Source: Antedon mediterranea (Eukaryota > Echinodermata > Crinoidea > Comatulida > Antedonidae). Taken from it: 64,000 nucleotides of DNA. A program made the translations under genes and the position numbers. Below the pieces are notes generated by a model, which was given only the letters and a program-made list of their open reading frames with translations, was not told the origin of the DNA and did no database searches. Positions 1 through 13,074 of the stretch are shown here, in pieces. The stretch is taken from contig NC_092677.1 of the NCBI RefSeq assembly GCF_964355755.1, forward strand, positions 12,548,601-12,612,600, in the 5' to 3' direction. The stretch's first letter is position 1, and the number at the start of each line of letters is the position of its first letter.

Positions 1-3000
1 TATTGCTATAGTAGTTATGACATTTACAAAGTTTGTTTTTCGTCATTTGATATCGGAAGTGATTTTATGTTGTTTATTAATTTTAACAGTTTTTACTGCT
101 TTAAGACAAAAAGTAACTCCCCGATGAGTGGAAGTGGTTTTGTTTACACCTAATGACTAACCAATTCTAGGGAGAGACAAATATTATATCAAGTAAACAA
201 AAACCTTTTCTTTCTCATTGGCCAAATCAAAGAGAAAAAAAAGATTTAGACAATAAAAATAATATACCATACTTATTATTATATCTGCATATTAATAATA
301 ACAAAGATAAATTAAAGTAACAAGATAGATAACATAAGCAACTAGGCAATTAATTAGTTAATTAATTAAAAGTAGTCAACATTAAATTAAATCAATCTTT
401 TTAATTAACGCTAAAGTTGCCAATGATTTTGAATGATACTTGATTACAACAATATACAACTGGTGTTGCAGTAAATATTTACATAATCTAAAATGGTCAT
501 TTGTAAGGAATTAAATCAATTGGTCACATATTGATAAAACATGTTAATTAAAGTTGTTAACATATGCTGACTAGCTTCAGTGACCATTAATAAATTTGTT
601 GAAATCGGTGCAACTTAGACTCAAATGAGAAATAAAGATATTAAACATATGCCGGTCATTGTAAATATGTATCTATTAACATTAATGAGGATGTAAAAAT
701 AAAATTGAAAATTATCAAATTAATCAAAAGCTAAATCTCTGTACTGTATCTATAAATTATCCAGTATCATGGCAAATTACAGTGTAATATATTGATTGTT
801 GAATAAGATATAAATAATCAAATAAAATGGTTGTTGATAGATGGGACATATGTTAACTATAGACCTGACAACATAATCATAAATATATATTACTATCATG
901 ACAAATTAATGAAACAATAGATAAAGATGGACACAAAATGGTTGTTGAAAGATGGACACAAAATGGTGGAGTACATTTAAATGTCTGTCTTCACCATCGG
1001 TGGTCTAGGCTTCTGCATGAAAGGTGATTGAATTGATTAAGAACTGAGGGATCTCAACAAAAGGAGGGACACAAGCCAGGAAGGAAGCATGATCAATAGA
1101 GAGTCTACATCGTCTTGGGACATCCACGTTAAAATTATACAAGCGAGCCTACCAAATCTAAACCACTCAAGGTCTCGTACAACCAGGTCGAGGTGCATTA
1201 ATCAATACGCGACGCATGTGACTCAACAAGTACGAGTTTAACACTATGTACAATAAAAAAACACTAACCAAATGAGTCGCATATTTTTTCATCATCATTA
1301 AACACTCTCGGATTATCAGCAGTCAATATCTAAAGATATTTAGTGAAGTACTTTTTAATCACCTTTTGGTGATTAATGCTTCGTTTTTCCCAAACACATT
1401 CTTTTAACGACTTTTAACCTATAAGGATGAATCTAAGGCCGATCAATTGGAACTAAAGATAATACAAAACAAAGTCTTTCACAAAAAGTCATTCAATTTA
1501 CCATATATTTTATTACCTAAAACATACCATAAACCTAGTTAAAATTCTTCAATAAAACATGTACTTGTTATTTTAAAAAAAAAGCTTTGAATAATATGTA
1601 TGTTTAAATAAACTTAAACTCAAAATTTTAGTTTTAGGAATTTAGCCCACCTAAAATTACTCATGATGATTTGAAAATGTTTACAGACCATGAGAATTGA
1701 ACCCAGAATCTGTAACCTAGGAAAACTGCAAGTCTACAGCACCAAGCATTTGTTTCTAATTTTAATACATAACCATGTATTTTGAGAGATAAATGTTAAA
1801 ATTGATTAATAAAGGACCTCTAAGTAAAATCAACATACCTTTCCATTGTTTGATCAAATCCCACTGTTATATCCAGTTTTTGTAAAGAATCTGCAAAACA
1901 TAATGATAATGCAAAAGTTGAATAAAGAGAATCCACCAACATACACCTACACTCCACAAAGACAAAAACAACTATAACAAAATATCACCTGAAAGGTATC
2001 AAGATTTATGAATAATGATAACATTAAAAAAATCCAAATCTTTGTAAGGAAATACAGCATGTTCCCATAAACATCCCGCGGGGATATCAGACCAACGACG
2101 TTCTCACATGACAAACATGTACCCTCTGATTCACTGGATTAAAGTAAATTTACATATATTAGCATAATTAGCGATCCCTGGAAGATCTTAGGGTTTGGGT
2201 TTGACAACTTACTGTGAAAATCTAGCTCCCTTAACAGTTAACTTAATGACTAATACGAATAATAGAAAACTAAAACTTTCTGTTTCGTGGGACACCATTT
2301 GTGTATAATCAACAACACTTACAAAAAAAATTATGAAATTTAGAAACAGCTGCAAATAAAAGCTACAAACAAATATTTTATTTCAAAAAATAGCAACAAT
2401 ACATAAATACATGATTATTAATTATTAGCAACACAAACATTTTCCAAAAAATTTGTATAATTAATCCAATTCGAGTCTTGGTCAGGATAACTTATATTTA
2501 AATACTTTTTATTAGGTGCTTTAGAATTTCTCTCTTTTCATTATAATTTATCGAAATAAAACGTCTGCGACACGCAAGTTATTTGTCGTAATTATAATTT
2601 TATTCATTTTTCTTTTGGTAATGGAGATCATTGTTTGTGCTAATATTTTACTTTGTCTTTTAAATAGAATAATGCATTTATTACAACAAAGCAAGACTGG
2701 CATAAGAAAGTCTAAAATAATACCGCTAATTGAACTAACATAGAATATACAATTTCCGATGGAAAGATCGATATGTCATGTTTCTTTGACATTCATCATA
2801 AACAATAAAATTAGAAAAACGAAAGAAAGCTACTAAAATCAATTTTACATAATTCATAATAATAATAATAATTCTTTTTGAAATTAAAGTTTTGAATAAC
2901 TGTTGTATTGTAATTATATGTTAATTAACAGACTTAATTCATTGTTAATAAAAGTAACTATATTTGCATTTTATTTCACAATTTTCAATCAATAATTTAT

Positions 3001-3870
3001 TATGTATACAAGACCTATTTAGGTAAAAAACGTTTGAAAATGAATAATACAATTTGCATATTTTACCATTTTTTATTTATATAACAAAACCTTGTGTAAA
3101 AGGGGAAACATCAAACCTATAATTTTGTTAGGCCGTTTTTTCTCTTACTTTTGAAGGTCTACTTTTTTTAAATAAAATAATAACTTAGTTGTGACTTATT
3201 CTATTCTCTTATTTTCATATATCAAACTGTTTTGCCAAATTTATTATTTTTATTATACAAAATATGTGGTTGATGATTATGTTCCGTCAGTAATCAAATT
3301 GTAGTCTATCTAAAAAAAAAGAGAATTAAAAAAAAAAAATAAAAATTTAAGTTGTCCCAACAGTGAAATCAACACTGGTTTTCACACAAATTTTAATCAG
3401 TATTTGTCTACAAGAATATTTATAAAGGAACAATACGTCTCTCTAAGGTAATAACTTACTGCGATATCTTTACAGTAAATCGTAAAAGTTGTCTTTAGAA
3501 AAGTTACATAATCATCTGAGAACATCACACAAATACATTTTGTATGTTCTAAACTTTGTAAAAAATAATTGGTAAATTTTATCTCCTGAAACATTTTATA
3601 ACTTTTATTGAATTCTAATATAATCCTTTTAATTTATTTGTACTTTTTGTTTTCAGTATGGTAATTTTTTTTTTGGTGATAAATCGTGATTATTTTGTGT
3701 TTGTGTGCTTGAAGTCCTTGCTCCTCACATTGCTGGATTTGATTTCAATAATAAAAAACCGGACAAATTATAATTTCAGATTATATTTCTCGTAAATATA
3801 TGGATATTGCAATTATGTTTAACAACAAAAATATATAGATATTATAATTATACTGGAAAGTTACAGTTTT
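1..3870. other. AT-rich stretch without a recognisable gene
   Basis: This stretch is mostly A/T-rich unique sequence with homopolymer runs and TAATTA-like blocks. No open frame looks coding. Two things stand out. A 25-bp direct repeat begins GATGGACACAAAATGG at 926 and 951, with a diverged third partial copy near 826. A more balanced-composition island lies at about 1005-1260 (it includes GCGACGCATG near 1208) with no open frame in any phase I checked. A tRNA-like remnant at about 1690-1750 is listed separately. The rest shows nothing I can interpret. Confidence 0.6.
1690..1752 (-). repeat. tRNA-like SINE head remnant
   Basis: On the minus strand a B-box-like GGGTTCAATTCTC (1692-1704) lies downstream of a possible A-box region around 1735-1750, at roughly tRNA spacing. 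This is the internal RNA polymerase III promoter layout of tRNA-derived SINEs. No cloverleaf is evident, and the body and tail cannot be delimited, so it is at best a decayed fragment. Confidence 0.25.
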
Positions 3871-3874
3871 TGTT

Positions 3875-4110
3875 TTAACAAATGTTTAATGCAATTAAAA
3901 CAAACGTTTTCACAAATCTTTCTAAATTTGACACATGAACTAAGTGAGGTGAACACAATTGGTTCCGCTGCACAAAACAACTTCCCCAACAAGTCGCTTT
4001 CCTCTCGCAAGAGATACAAAAAAATCGCAGAAGGAAAAGTATCTTACAAAGTGTATTTTGGCTGGATAGGTTTCGCAGACAAGCGTACTGGCTACCTGCC
4101 AACAATTTAA
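3875..4110. other. small island with overlapping short open frames
   Basis: This is a locally less AT-rich patch. It is open for 73 codons on the plus strand (3889-4110) and 76 on the minus strand (3875-4105). Neither translation resembles a family I know, and neither shows a domain, signal peptide or membrane segment. Open frames on both strands argue for chance. It could be a conserved noncoding patch or a retroposon remnant, but nothing in the sequence decides. Confidence 0.2.
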
Positions 4111-4259
4111 CTTTTTGTTAAATAGCAGAACAAGACGAGTAATTGGCGAAGGAAAGAAAGATTTTAAATCACGGTGATGAGTAATCGAACATTAAGTCGT
4201 TTGATCAGAATAATCAAATTATGGAGATAAAAGATGACAAGTCTTGAAACAGTAAAAGA

Positions 4260-5110
4260 CAAGAGGGAAAAGAAAGACCTAGATTTAAACTTTATTTTAT
4301 TTCTTAAATTAACCAGAAAAAAAGTTAGTTACTATTACTACATATGAGTCAACCTGTTGTCTTGTACAAGACTCACATTATTTACTAAAAGAGAGAAATA
4401 ATCCAACAGAAATGGTCTGTTGTCACTCGATAGTCAACCATGTATTATTATTGAACATAATTTACTAAAAGATAGAAAAAATATGACAGAAATGGTCTGT
4501 TATCAACCTGCTACAATGTAATATTACATTAACATTAATCAGTATCACAAACATGGAGAGAAAACAAACTAAATTACTACATTGTGAAAACCAAATAGAA
4601 AATGGCCTATTGGCATTTCTCTACTGAATATGTACAAGTGTCTTCAAATCAAAGCACACAAAGTTTTCAGAATTATGACATTATTATACACAATAAACAT
4701 TTTGCTAAAATGTAGGCTGCAACTGACAAATATAAATGTAGCAATTTAGCTAAATTACAATAAAAAAAACATTTTGATTAGAAAAAATGTACCCAGGTTA
4801 TTTTCAGCTTTGATTGGAGAAACAAAGCTATAGATTTATTACATACTTTAGCTTAAATTACAACATTTTGCAATCAACATTTCGTTGCAAAGGTTGTTAG
4901 CAATTTGCGTTTACCCAGGAATTATTTCATTACAAAAAAATGCGTTTTCAAAATTAGAGAGAGATAAGACCTAGATTTATACTCTATTTCAGCTCAAATT
5001 ACAATTATTTTAAAATTAACATGTTATTTCAACGCTAATATTTTTATTGTAGATTTGTACCCAGGGAATGCAGTGATTTCATTCGAGTTTTGTCTTTGCG
5101 TTTTTAAGTA
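4260..5110. repeat. degenerate tandem duplications
   Basis: Several diverged direct repeats overlap here. About 48 bp around 4377-4426 (ending AGAAATGGTCTGTTGTCA) recurs at 4458-4505 (AGAAATGGTCTGTTATCA). Further on, ACCCAGG anchors occur at 4791, 4913 and 5059. Between them a similar block recurs: TAGATTTA followed about 20 bases later by AAATTAC and then TTAACAT or TCAACAT, with an AAGACCTAGATTTA version at about 4277 and about 4968. The copies are too diverged for a clean unit. I read it as an old tandem expansion. Confidence 0.5.
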
Positions 5111-8100
5111 CTTCAGCTGTCATTCGCAAACAATGCCATAACTAACAACTGACCAGCATAAAAACAACTAATTTGGCCTATGAAATGTTAAAACTCCAAT
5201 CAGCTGAACTGATACAATGATCAGCGATGATTTTTATGTCAACACGTAGAATCCAATTAACATAGAGGGCGTGCTTTGATATTTAGTTTCACAAACGAAT
5301 TACGCAATCAGTAAGATGAAGCTGTCGAATATTTCACATCAGTGGAGAAAAACTTGACAAATACGCAACGACATATATAGCCGTCATATGCACAATATTT
5401 AGTTACTTAAAGCGTCTCAAATTTTCCATCCTTCATCACGTAAATATTCAAAGTATATTAGAAAATTATCTACATTAATGAAGATTTGATGCAATTTATC
5501 TCTACACACTTTTTACATTTCAGCTAATTATATTCTCCACATTAGCATAACACATTCATTTTGAAAAAAAATATGCGATTGAACGAAACCATGCTATGAG
5601 TGTAATTAATACACAGAATTAAAACACACACAAGAGCATACTATTAATTTATGCCATCTGGTATACGATGTATTGATACTTCTCTGTTAATTGAGAAAAC
5701 CAAGCCTATCGTTTATGAACAAATAACAATGCCTTGTCTTTACACAATAAGAAGGCAATTTGATGGTAAAAATAAACTAAACTCCGGTTTCGGGTTGCTT
5801 TTAAATACCATCTGTTTAATACGTTAAACGCAGGTTATGTCGGAGATGAGCAATAGGCAATGTTCTTTAATTATTTAGCTGATTTCCTTATAAAACAAAG
5901 CACTCTTACACAACTTACAATTCCCAGAGGCAAAAACATACAAAAAATAAATCCATGTAATATAATAATTATAATAAAATATTGTCATTAAAATTAATAA
6001 TTTAAAATATTATTCTACTGTATTTGTCATTGTTTTATAAATATCCTATGTTATATATTATTATCATTATTTTTAGCAACTCATAAGCAAAAATTATGAT
6101 TTTTCTCAGTTACATTTTCATTTTATTAAATTTAAAACAGTATGGAGAGACATAGGTAACATAGTGTTAAGTTGTTAATAAATAGCAGTCGTAATGTATA
6201 ATTAAACTAAAAATCAACCTCTCCACAAACAATGTATGGTGAAATATATAAAATATGTTCAGTGTTATATATTATATATTGCATTGTTAAGTTAAATAAA
6301 AAAATATCTTTTAAATTATTCTGTTTTGAATATTGTGTTAGTACTGAATTTATTAATAAAAAAACAGGTTTAACTATTTTCATAATTTATTTTTATCGAT
6401 TCAAAATACTAAATAGTAAATATATACACATATCCTCCATTGACCCTATAAAGTTTGTACCCACACAGACAGAAATCTGTATGTTTATATCCCAGTTTTT
6501 CCGCATACAAAAGACGAGATGTTAACCCTGTTTTGTTAAAAGAATGTCATGGTCGAATGGAGTTGAAATAGGTGACTCGAGGAAGTCATACAAGCATATT
6601 TTTCCCGGTCACCCGGCCTTGACGACGGATCAACTGTGTGATGATCAGATATGAAATGCAATAACCTGTTTAAACAAGTGATATCGCTTGTTCAATACAA
6701 GGAATACAAATATACAATGTAATTGAAGGAATATCACTTTTCTGAATTCAAATTTACAATAATCAATAAAAACCAAATAATTTCAGCGACCAAATGAAGA
6801 CATTTTCCAGAAAAGGCACTTATTGGCATAATATATTTTATGGGAAGTATTAAAATTGAACAGTCTTTAAGAAATTTTACAAGTAAGAGAATTTTCTCTA
6901 ATTAGCTAAAATTCATGGGAAATTGCAATTCCATAGGAACTGGAGCATGATTAGCCGCAAACTTAATTTTTTCATGCATCTCACAGACCTGATCATTTAA
7001 AAGATGAAAGTAATGTGTTAACAGCTCTAAATGTTTTATCATTTAAACCCAATGTTTTCATGGTGCTATTTTTGTATAGGTAATCTTTAATAAGTTTCTT
7101 TTTTTTAAACTCACAACAAGATTTGGTTGTTGTACGTATCAATTGATCAGAAAGGCAATTTGATTATTCCAATGTTAAATCATAAATGTTATGTATTAAT
7201 GTTCGCCTTTAAATTTAGCAAAATTTCTTTTCAAAATTAAAGAATAATTATCTAAATATTCAAAAATATTATTAATCCTAACAATATCATGCATAAAGTA
7301 CTAATTTATTTTAAATTAGAAATTTAATTAATTTCTATCACAAGAAAAATTAATCCAATGATTATAAAAAATACAATGTAATTAATAATTTTAGAAATTA
7401 TTTATCAAGGATTAATTTCTAATGTATAAATCATAATATTGCCAAGAATCGATAATTAATTTATGCGTGAATTTCAACAAAAGCATGTTTATTTTGATTT
7501 GAAACCGATTATTAATTATGAAACTACACACATTGTTCATTTTCTGATGTATACAATGACTGTTTGGCTTAACAAGACAAGAAACAGGAAACAATCTAGA
7601 ATGCATCGTACACATATCAAGACGTTCTCATCTGCAAGTTAAACCACTTGTTGTATGGTTTCGATATGTTGAAAATACTAATACAATGCCACGGAATAAC
7701 AAATATATACAGTAATATGTCATAAAAAAATCTATCAAAATATGACAAGGTTAACCATGATTGGACATTGCAGAATAGTTTACTTTTTATTTAAGTATGG
7801 CGTGGGTTTGCGAAGATCTATCCGATGGCGGCCCGACAAACACTAGTTCAACAGAAAATTGATATCACTTTTTTTTTTACCAAAAACCATGTTTGCTCCA
7901 GAAAAAAAAAATTAACATTACCCTCAATACATGATTAATTTAGCTCTAACAAACCTTAATGAAAATTTTCTTTAAAATACTGTATATCCATGATATTAAA
8001 TGTTAGACAAAAATGAAATCTAATACCTGAAAATTGTTCTTAAATCGACTAATTTCTTGCGAATGTCGTAGAATTCCATAGAAGCCGTTTAACAAAAATG

Positions 8101-8815
8101 GACTTAATTGTTGGCTATATTACTAAGCTGTGCGAATTAATACCAAGGACAACATCATTTATTGTCTAGCAGACGTTTCATTGGATGGAAAAAATATGCA
8201 TATCAAATACACGGACATTTTTCTTTTCACCTTATTAATTGCAATTTTAACTTGAGTGTAAGTGTGTGCTATGTGTAAAGACGACGTATGTATCTCTCAC
8301 ATGCATTCATTTTAATTATTCCGTTTACACAATCAGATCCCCTTTTTTCTAAAACGATTCTCAATGTTTTCTATTTTCACAGCATTGCTGAAGAATATGA
8401 ATAAATTTCCTATTTTTAATTAATGTGAAGATGATAATCTAAGAATTGCAAGTATAAATTTCATTAAAATCTTTTGTCAATATGCATTCATTAATCAAAA
8501 TTATAATTCTTTGTTTTTAATGTGACTTATTAAAAGAGATTATCATAATTCTACATAATTTTATAATAATATTGGAACAAAATTAAATCATTTCTTTTAT
8601 AATTTATTAATTTCTTAACATTAAACTCATCTTATCCTATTACTTATTCATAGTTTTAATTACTAAAGGAAAAGATTTACATAACAAATAATGTGGAAAG
8701 GAAATCTGCTATAGAGTGAAGAAAGACAACCCTGAACTTGGTGTAGTTAATACAATGGTAGCTGTTGTTGTAGGCACTATAGGTAACAAACTAATAATGA
8801 CAGCAACGACAAAAA
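5111..8815. other. AT-rich stretch without a recognisable gene
   Basis: Open frames are short and AT-driven (for example 6232-6525). A small island at about 6525-6700 is less AT-rich and contains a near-palindrome at 6673-6692. The 7310-7440 part has AT-rich inverted blocks around AGAAATTAATTAAT-like motifs. Nothing else stands out. Confidence 0.6.
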
Positions 8816-8819
8816 TAGA

Positions 8820-10400
8820 AACAGTTAGTAGAGATTACAACCACTACAAGTAGCAGCAGCAAAGACAAAAAAGAAACAGTAGAGATTATAACAACTACAA
8901 GCAGCAGCAGCAGCAAGAAACAGCTTTTAGTAGAACTTAGTAGCAGCAGCAAGATTATAGAAACAGCTTTTACTAGAACTTAAACCACTACAAGCAGTAA
9001 GTAGCAGCAAGATTAGTAGAAAGAGCTTTTAGTAGAACTTACAACCACTACAAGTAGCAGCAGCAATATTAGTAGAAAGAGCTTTTTAGTAAAACTTACA
9101 ACCACTACAAGTAGCAGCAGCAATATTAGTAGAAAGAGCTTTTTAGTAAAACTTACAACCACTACAAGTAGCAGCAGCAAGATTATAGAAATTGTTTTTA
9201 GTAAAACTTAAAACCACTACAAGTAGTAGCAATATTAGTAGAAAGAGCTTTTTAGTAGAACTTACAACCACTACAAGTAGTAGCAGCAAGATTAGAAGAA
9301 AAAAGCTTGTACTAGAACTTACAACCACTACAAGTAGCAGCAGCAAGAGTAGAAGAAAAAAGCTTGTACTAGAACTTACAACCACTACAAGTAGCAGCAG
9401 CAATATTAGTAGAAAGAGCTTTTTAGTAGAACTTACAACCACTACAAGTAGTAGCAGCAAGATTAGAAGAAAAAAGCTTGTACTAGAACTTACAACCACT
9501 ACAAGTAGCAGCAGCAAGAGTAGAAGAAAAAAGCTTGTACTAGAACTTACAACCACTACAAGTAGCAGCAGCAATATTAGTAGAAAGAGCTTTTTAGTAG
9601 AACTTACAACCACTACAAGTAGTAGCAGCAAGATTAGAAGAAAAAAGCTTGTACTAGAACTTACAACCACTACAAGTAGCAGCAGCAAGAGTAGAAGAAA
9701 AAAGCTTGTACTAGAACTTACAACCACTACAAGTAGCAGCAGCAATATTAGTAGAAAGAGCTTTTTAGTAGAACTTACAACCACTACAAGTAGTAGCAGC
9801 AAGAGTAGAAGAAAAAAGCTTGTACTAGAACTTACAACCACTACAAGTAGCAGCAGCAAGAGTAGAAGAAAAAAGCTTGTACTAGAACTTACAACCACTA
9901 CAAGTAGCAGCAGCAATATTAGTAGAAAGAGCTTTTTAGTAGAACTTACAACCACTACAAGTAGTAGCAGCAAGAGTAGAAGAAAAAAGCTTGTACTAGA
10001 ACTTACAACCACTACAAGTAGCAGCAGCAAGAGTAGAAGAAAAAAGCTTGTACTAGAACTTACAACCACTACAAGTAGCAGCAGCAATATTAGTAGAAAG
10101 AGCTTTTTAGTAGAACTTACAACCACTACAAGTAGTAGCAGCAAGAGTAGAAGAAAAAAGCTTGTACTAGAACTTACAACCACTACAAGTAGCAGCAGCA
10201 ATATTAATAGAAATAGCTATTAGTAGAACTTACAACCCTCACAAGTAGCAGCAGCAATATTAATAGAAACAGCTATTAGTAGAACTTACAACCCTCACAA
10301 GTAGCAGCAGCAGCAATATTAATAGAAACAGCTATTAGTAGAACTTACAACCCTCACAAGTAGCAGCAGCAATATTAATAGAAACAGCTATTAGTAGAAT
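8820..10400 (+). repeat. 57-bp minisatellite with 171-bp higher-order repeat
   Basis: The core array (9231-10199) is 17 consecutive units of exactly 57 bp, anchored by AACTTACAACCACTACAAG. Anchors occur every 57 bp from 9259 to 10171. Two unit types alternate. N starts AATATTAGTAGAAAGAGC. K starts AAGA(T/G)TAGAAGAAAAAAGC and carries an AAGCTT (HindIII) site. The order is N-K-K repeated, a 171-bp higher-order repeat starting at 9231, 9402, 9573, 9744, 9915 and 10086 (the last lacks its third unit). Flanking units are diverged and vary in length: upstream anchors at 8934, 8977, 9036, 9093, 9150 and 9205; downstream anchors at 10227, 10283 and 10342 with spacings of 56, 56 and 59. Because 57 is divisible by three, both strands stay open (plus 9192-10223, minus 9143-10201) and would encode Ser/Thr/Lys-rich or Leu/Val-rich repeats. 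I regard these as by-products, not genes. Confidence 0.97.
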
Positions 10401-11249
10401 CAATTAGTACAAGTAGTATTATAACACTTGGTAGTTGTAAATACTGCTTAATATTCTATTGTATTAGTGAAGGATATACCAATTATAAAAGATGTTATCT
10501 TTACAGAGTAATTAAAAACAGAAGACATTCAGCATAACAAAAACAAGTAATTATCCTTGTTTTTCACCCTTTCTATTAAATGTCCTGATCGGGTCAGTTA
10601 AACGGTCAAAATCATAAACTATTGTAGATTACATAATCGCATTGATTTCTCCCACTTTAATCAATCTCAAAATGTTAGATCAAGCACTTGATCACCATGA
10701 AACAATTCTTTTAGAATTTCTGATTAACAACAACAGTCTATGAAGCTGCGTCTAATTCTTTGTCTCCAACTCTACATTGTTATGTAAATGATAAAATACA
10801 ATAACTGTCACTAAGGTAATTAATAGACCTTGCTTGTTTTGTCTCTTCAGTTTTGCAAGACAAAAAAAATGTAATATAAAATTGTTAGGAACAAAAGTAG
10901 TCATTTTATTTTTTCTGTACCTTTTATAAGCAATATAGATTAGTTTCATATCTATTACAATTTTGTATTGTTAATATAGTTGTGTTCAATAACAATATCA
11001 ATGAAAAAATACTGCACTAATGCGAAACAACCATATTTTCTCATTAATGGCAGAATTGTTTTTATAAATTTGAAAGAGAAAACATTGGATGAACCTCAAA
11101 AATAACATGGCAACCTTTATAATACTCAACAAAATGTGTAAAATTAATGGATCTTTTCCTTATTAACCAGAAATATTTTATTGTTTTAAACTTATTTTTT
11201 TTTAAAAAGAAGTTTTATATATAAAATAAATTTGAAGCATAATATATAA
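10401..11249. other. AT-rich stretch, nothing recognised
   Basis: Unique AT-rich sequence follows the minisatellite. It contains a short minus-strand open frame (10752-10949) with no family resemblance. I see no repeat or motif worth separate mention. Confidence 0.6.
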
Positions 11250-11385
11250 TACAGTAAACTCTCTAAATACCGATTTTGAGCTGGTCTAATTCAATAAGTC
11301 CGATATTCAAAATGTGTTTTTAATGTTAAAGTAAGTTTGGGGAATGTTTCCAAGTTTTCAAAGAGTCCGGTGTTTTTTTACAGTA
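11250..11385. mobile_element. mariner-like MITE, family 1 copy A
   Basis: The left end TACAGTAAACTCTCTAAATA and the right end (AAAGAGTCCGG then TTTTTTTACAGTA) form imperfect inverted repeats starting with TACAGT/TACTGT, as expected of short Tc1/mariner-type elements. The interior has landmarks shared with two other copies in the window: GCTGGTCTAATT, then a GATATTCAAAATGTGTTT-like block, then a TTTGGGGA-like block. There is no coding capacity. It is the most decayed of the three copies. Confidence 0.6.
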
Positions 11386-11945
11386 GTTGACAGTAAATAA
11401 ATATGTTATTTTGATTAACGATTTTCCTTTAAAAGTTGACCTGCACAAGTTAAATATAGTCACAGCTATCTTATCTTAAACGTAATACATGTGGGGTATG
11501 CATAGGGTCAGGTGCATTGTCAGAGTTCACGCTCTGGTGAAGAGTATCGGCTTCTCATTTACTTCATCTCAAAGTGGGATTTAAATTTGAATATCATTTC
11601 TTAATCCGACAGTCTTGAAGTTATTAACATCGAATCTGCAGCGTAAGTCTCTAGATCTGTAAAAGCTTCGACGAGCGAAAGCGACATCTTTTCATTAGCA
11701 AAAGATTTAGCCAGGACTCTCAACCTCCAGTAACCCACGAATCATATCTACCTAATTTCTTATTATTTTTATGATGATGATTCCATATAGTCTAGAGGGG
11801 AAAACAAGTAATTATAACATAACCATCTATTTTCAAGATTATTATCTTTCATCAAAGATTATATCAGTAAATAATGAAAAAACTATAAAAAGTCTACAGT
11901 ATAATACTACTATCCACAAATTGAATAGGTAACCCTGTGTCTATG
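11386..11945. other. unique spacer
   Basis: Mixed composition with no open frame, inverted repeat or tandem structure that I can support. It lies between the MITE at 11250 and the tail of the SINE. Confidence 0.5.
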
Positions 11946-12266
11946 ATTATAATAATAAAAATAATAATAATAGTTCATTCTTGTATAGCGCATATAAGCA
12001 AGCTCTCAATGCGCTGAACATTATTACCCCAGTCATTTCCTGATCAAACACCTATGGAAACATACTCCCATATATGCAGCTAGTAATCAGCGCAAAGTTG
12101 TGTCTTGATCTAACCGGGTTCCCAATTATACACCTGGGTGGAGAGAGGCAAACGTAAGTAAAGTATCTTGCTTAAGGATACAAGCAATGCGGCGAGAGTT
12201 GAATTCGAACCTCGGTCTAACGATCAGTAGTCGAACGTCCAACACACAGCGCCACACGCCCTCACC
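11946..12266 (-). repeat. tRNA-derived SINE with (TTA)-rich tail
   Basis: Read on the minus strand, the element starts near 12266. An A-box-like TGGCGCTGTGTGTTGG lies at 12254-12239, followed by a strong B box GGTTCGAATTC at 12211-12201. A roughly 200-bp body includes CTCTCTCCACCCAGGTGTAT and ACCCGGTTAG. It ends in GCGCTATACAAGAATGAACT and a tail rich in TTATTATT (down to about 11946). This is the full order of a tRNA-headed SINE. The body phrases resemble a SINE family I associate with many marine deuterostomes and molluscs, but that is from memory and cannot be verified here. Target-site duplications were not found. Confidence 0.8.
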
Positions 12267-13074
12267 CTTATACAGTTTACTTTATTTGAACTGTTATTAC
12301 TATACCCAAACATAATTAGATTAGCGAATGCAATTTATGATAAGAGAGACAACAGCATTGTCACATGTTTAACTTGTACGATGATTACAATTTTAGGCTT
12401 TGTCTCACCTACCCCGCTTGACTGACTAAGGTAAATAAAAGGTGATCCCAGTAGTACAACGCCAACTCTACATAGTTTTAGTTGAATGTATTCATAATTT
12501 TTAAAAAGAAACCTTTTTGTGTATAATTTATACTCTGGTACTTATTGTTCCTATGATGTATTCATTTCATTCATTACACCACACTGGTGGTATTCTATTG
12601 TTTAGAACAAACGAACGTACTATCAACAGGCTTATTACTTTCTGCTAAATGGTTATTTTTAGAGGTGTTGAAAATTTGAAAATTATAAGTAGGGTTGAAT
12701 ATGTTTTTGTAAATACCTAATCCATGGGCCTTTTTATCAATACATTAGAATGCCATAATAACTTTTGTATTTAATGGTAAGAACACTGTAATATGTTGTG
12801 TAAACAGTGAAGATGAAAACTTCTGGAACTTTACCCAGATTCGAACATCAACAGGCACCCTACAATTGAACCACTAGGCTCCCATGGTATATATAGTCAT
12901 TGTATTTATTATAATATGTAAACCAAACTAAAATCCCTAGCAACATGAATAGAAGGTTAATAAACTCTACTCAATGATGACCTATGGTCCAAAATATTAT
13001 ATAATATTAATACAAATTTAAATTTTTAAGACAGATCAATCCTACTATAAAAACCTGTCCAGCATTGTATTTTA
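12267..13074. other. unique stretch with one tRNA-like remnant
   Basis: AT-rich sequence with no gene. The only structured item is the tRNA-like head at 12836-12884, listed separately. Confidence 0.5.
12836..12886 (-). repeat. tRNA-like SINE head remnant
   Basis: The minus strand reads GGGAGCCTAGTGGTTCAA (A-box-like, near 12883-12866), then about 25 bases later TGTTCGAATCTGGG (B-box-like, 12848-12835). The order and spacing match an RNA polymerase III internal promoter. No tail or body could be delimited. Confidence 0.4.

Noticed and set aside
4738-5110. Decayed coding repeats in the tandem block
   Set aside because: All frames are interrupted by stops and the repeats are AT-rich with indels that are not multiples of three.
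9143-10201. 352-codon minus-strand open frame, Leu/Val-rich, like a membrane repeat protein
   Set aside because: It is the complement of the same minisatellite, has no flanking coding signal, and its hydrophobicity follows from the repeat sequence.
9192-10223. 343-codon plus-strand open frame with Ser/Thr/Lys-rich repeats
   Set aside because: It exists only because the 57-bp unit length is a multiple of three and lacks stops. The opposite strand is equally open, and the frame breaks in the 56-bp flanking units.
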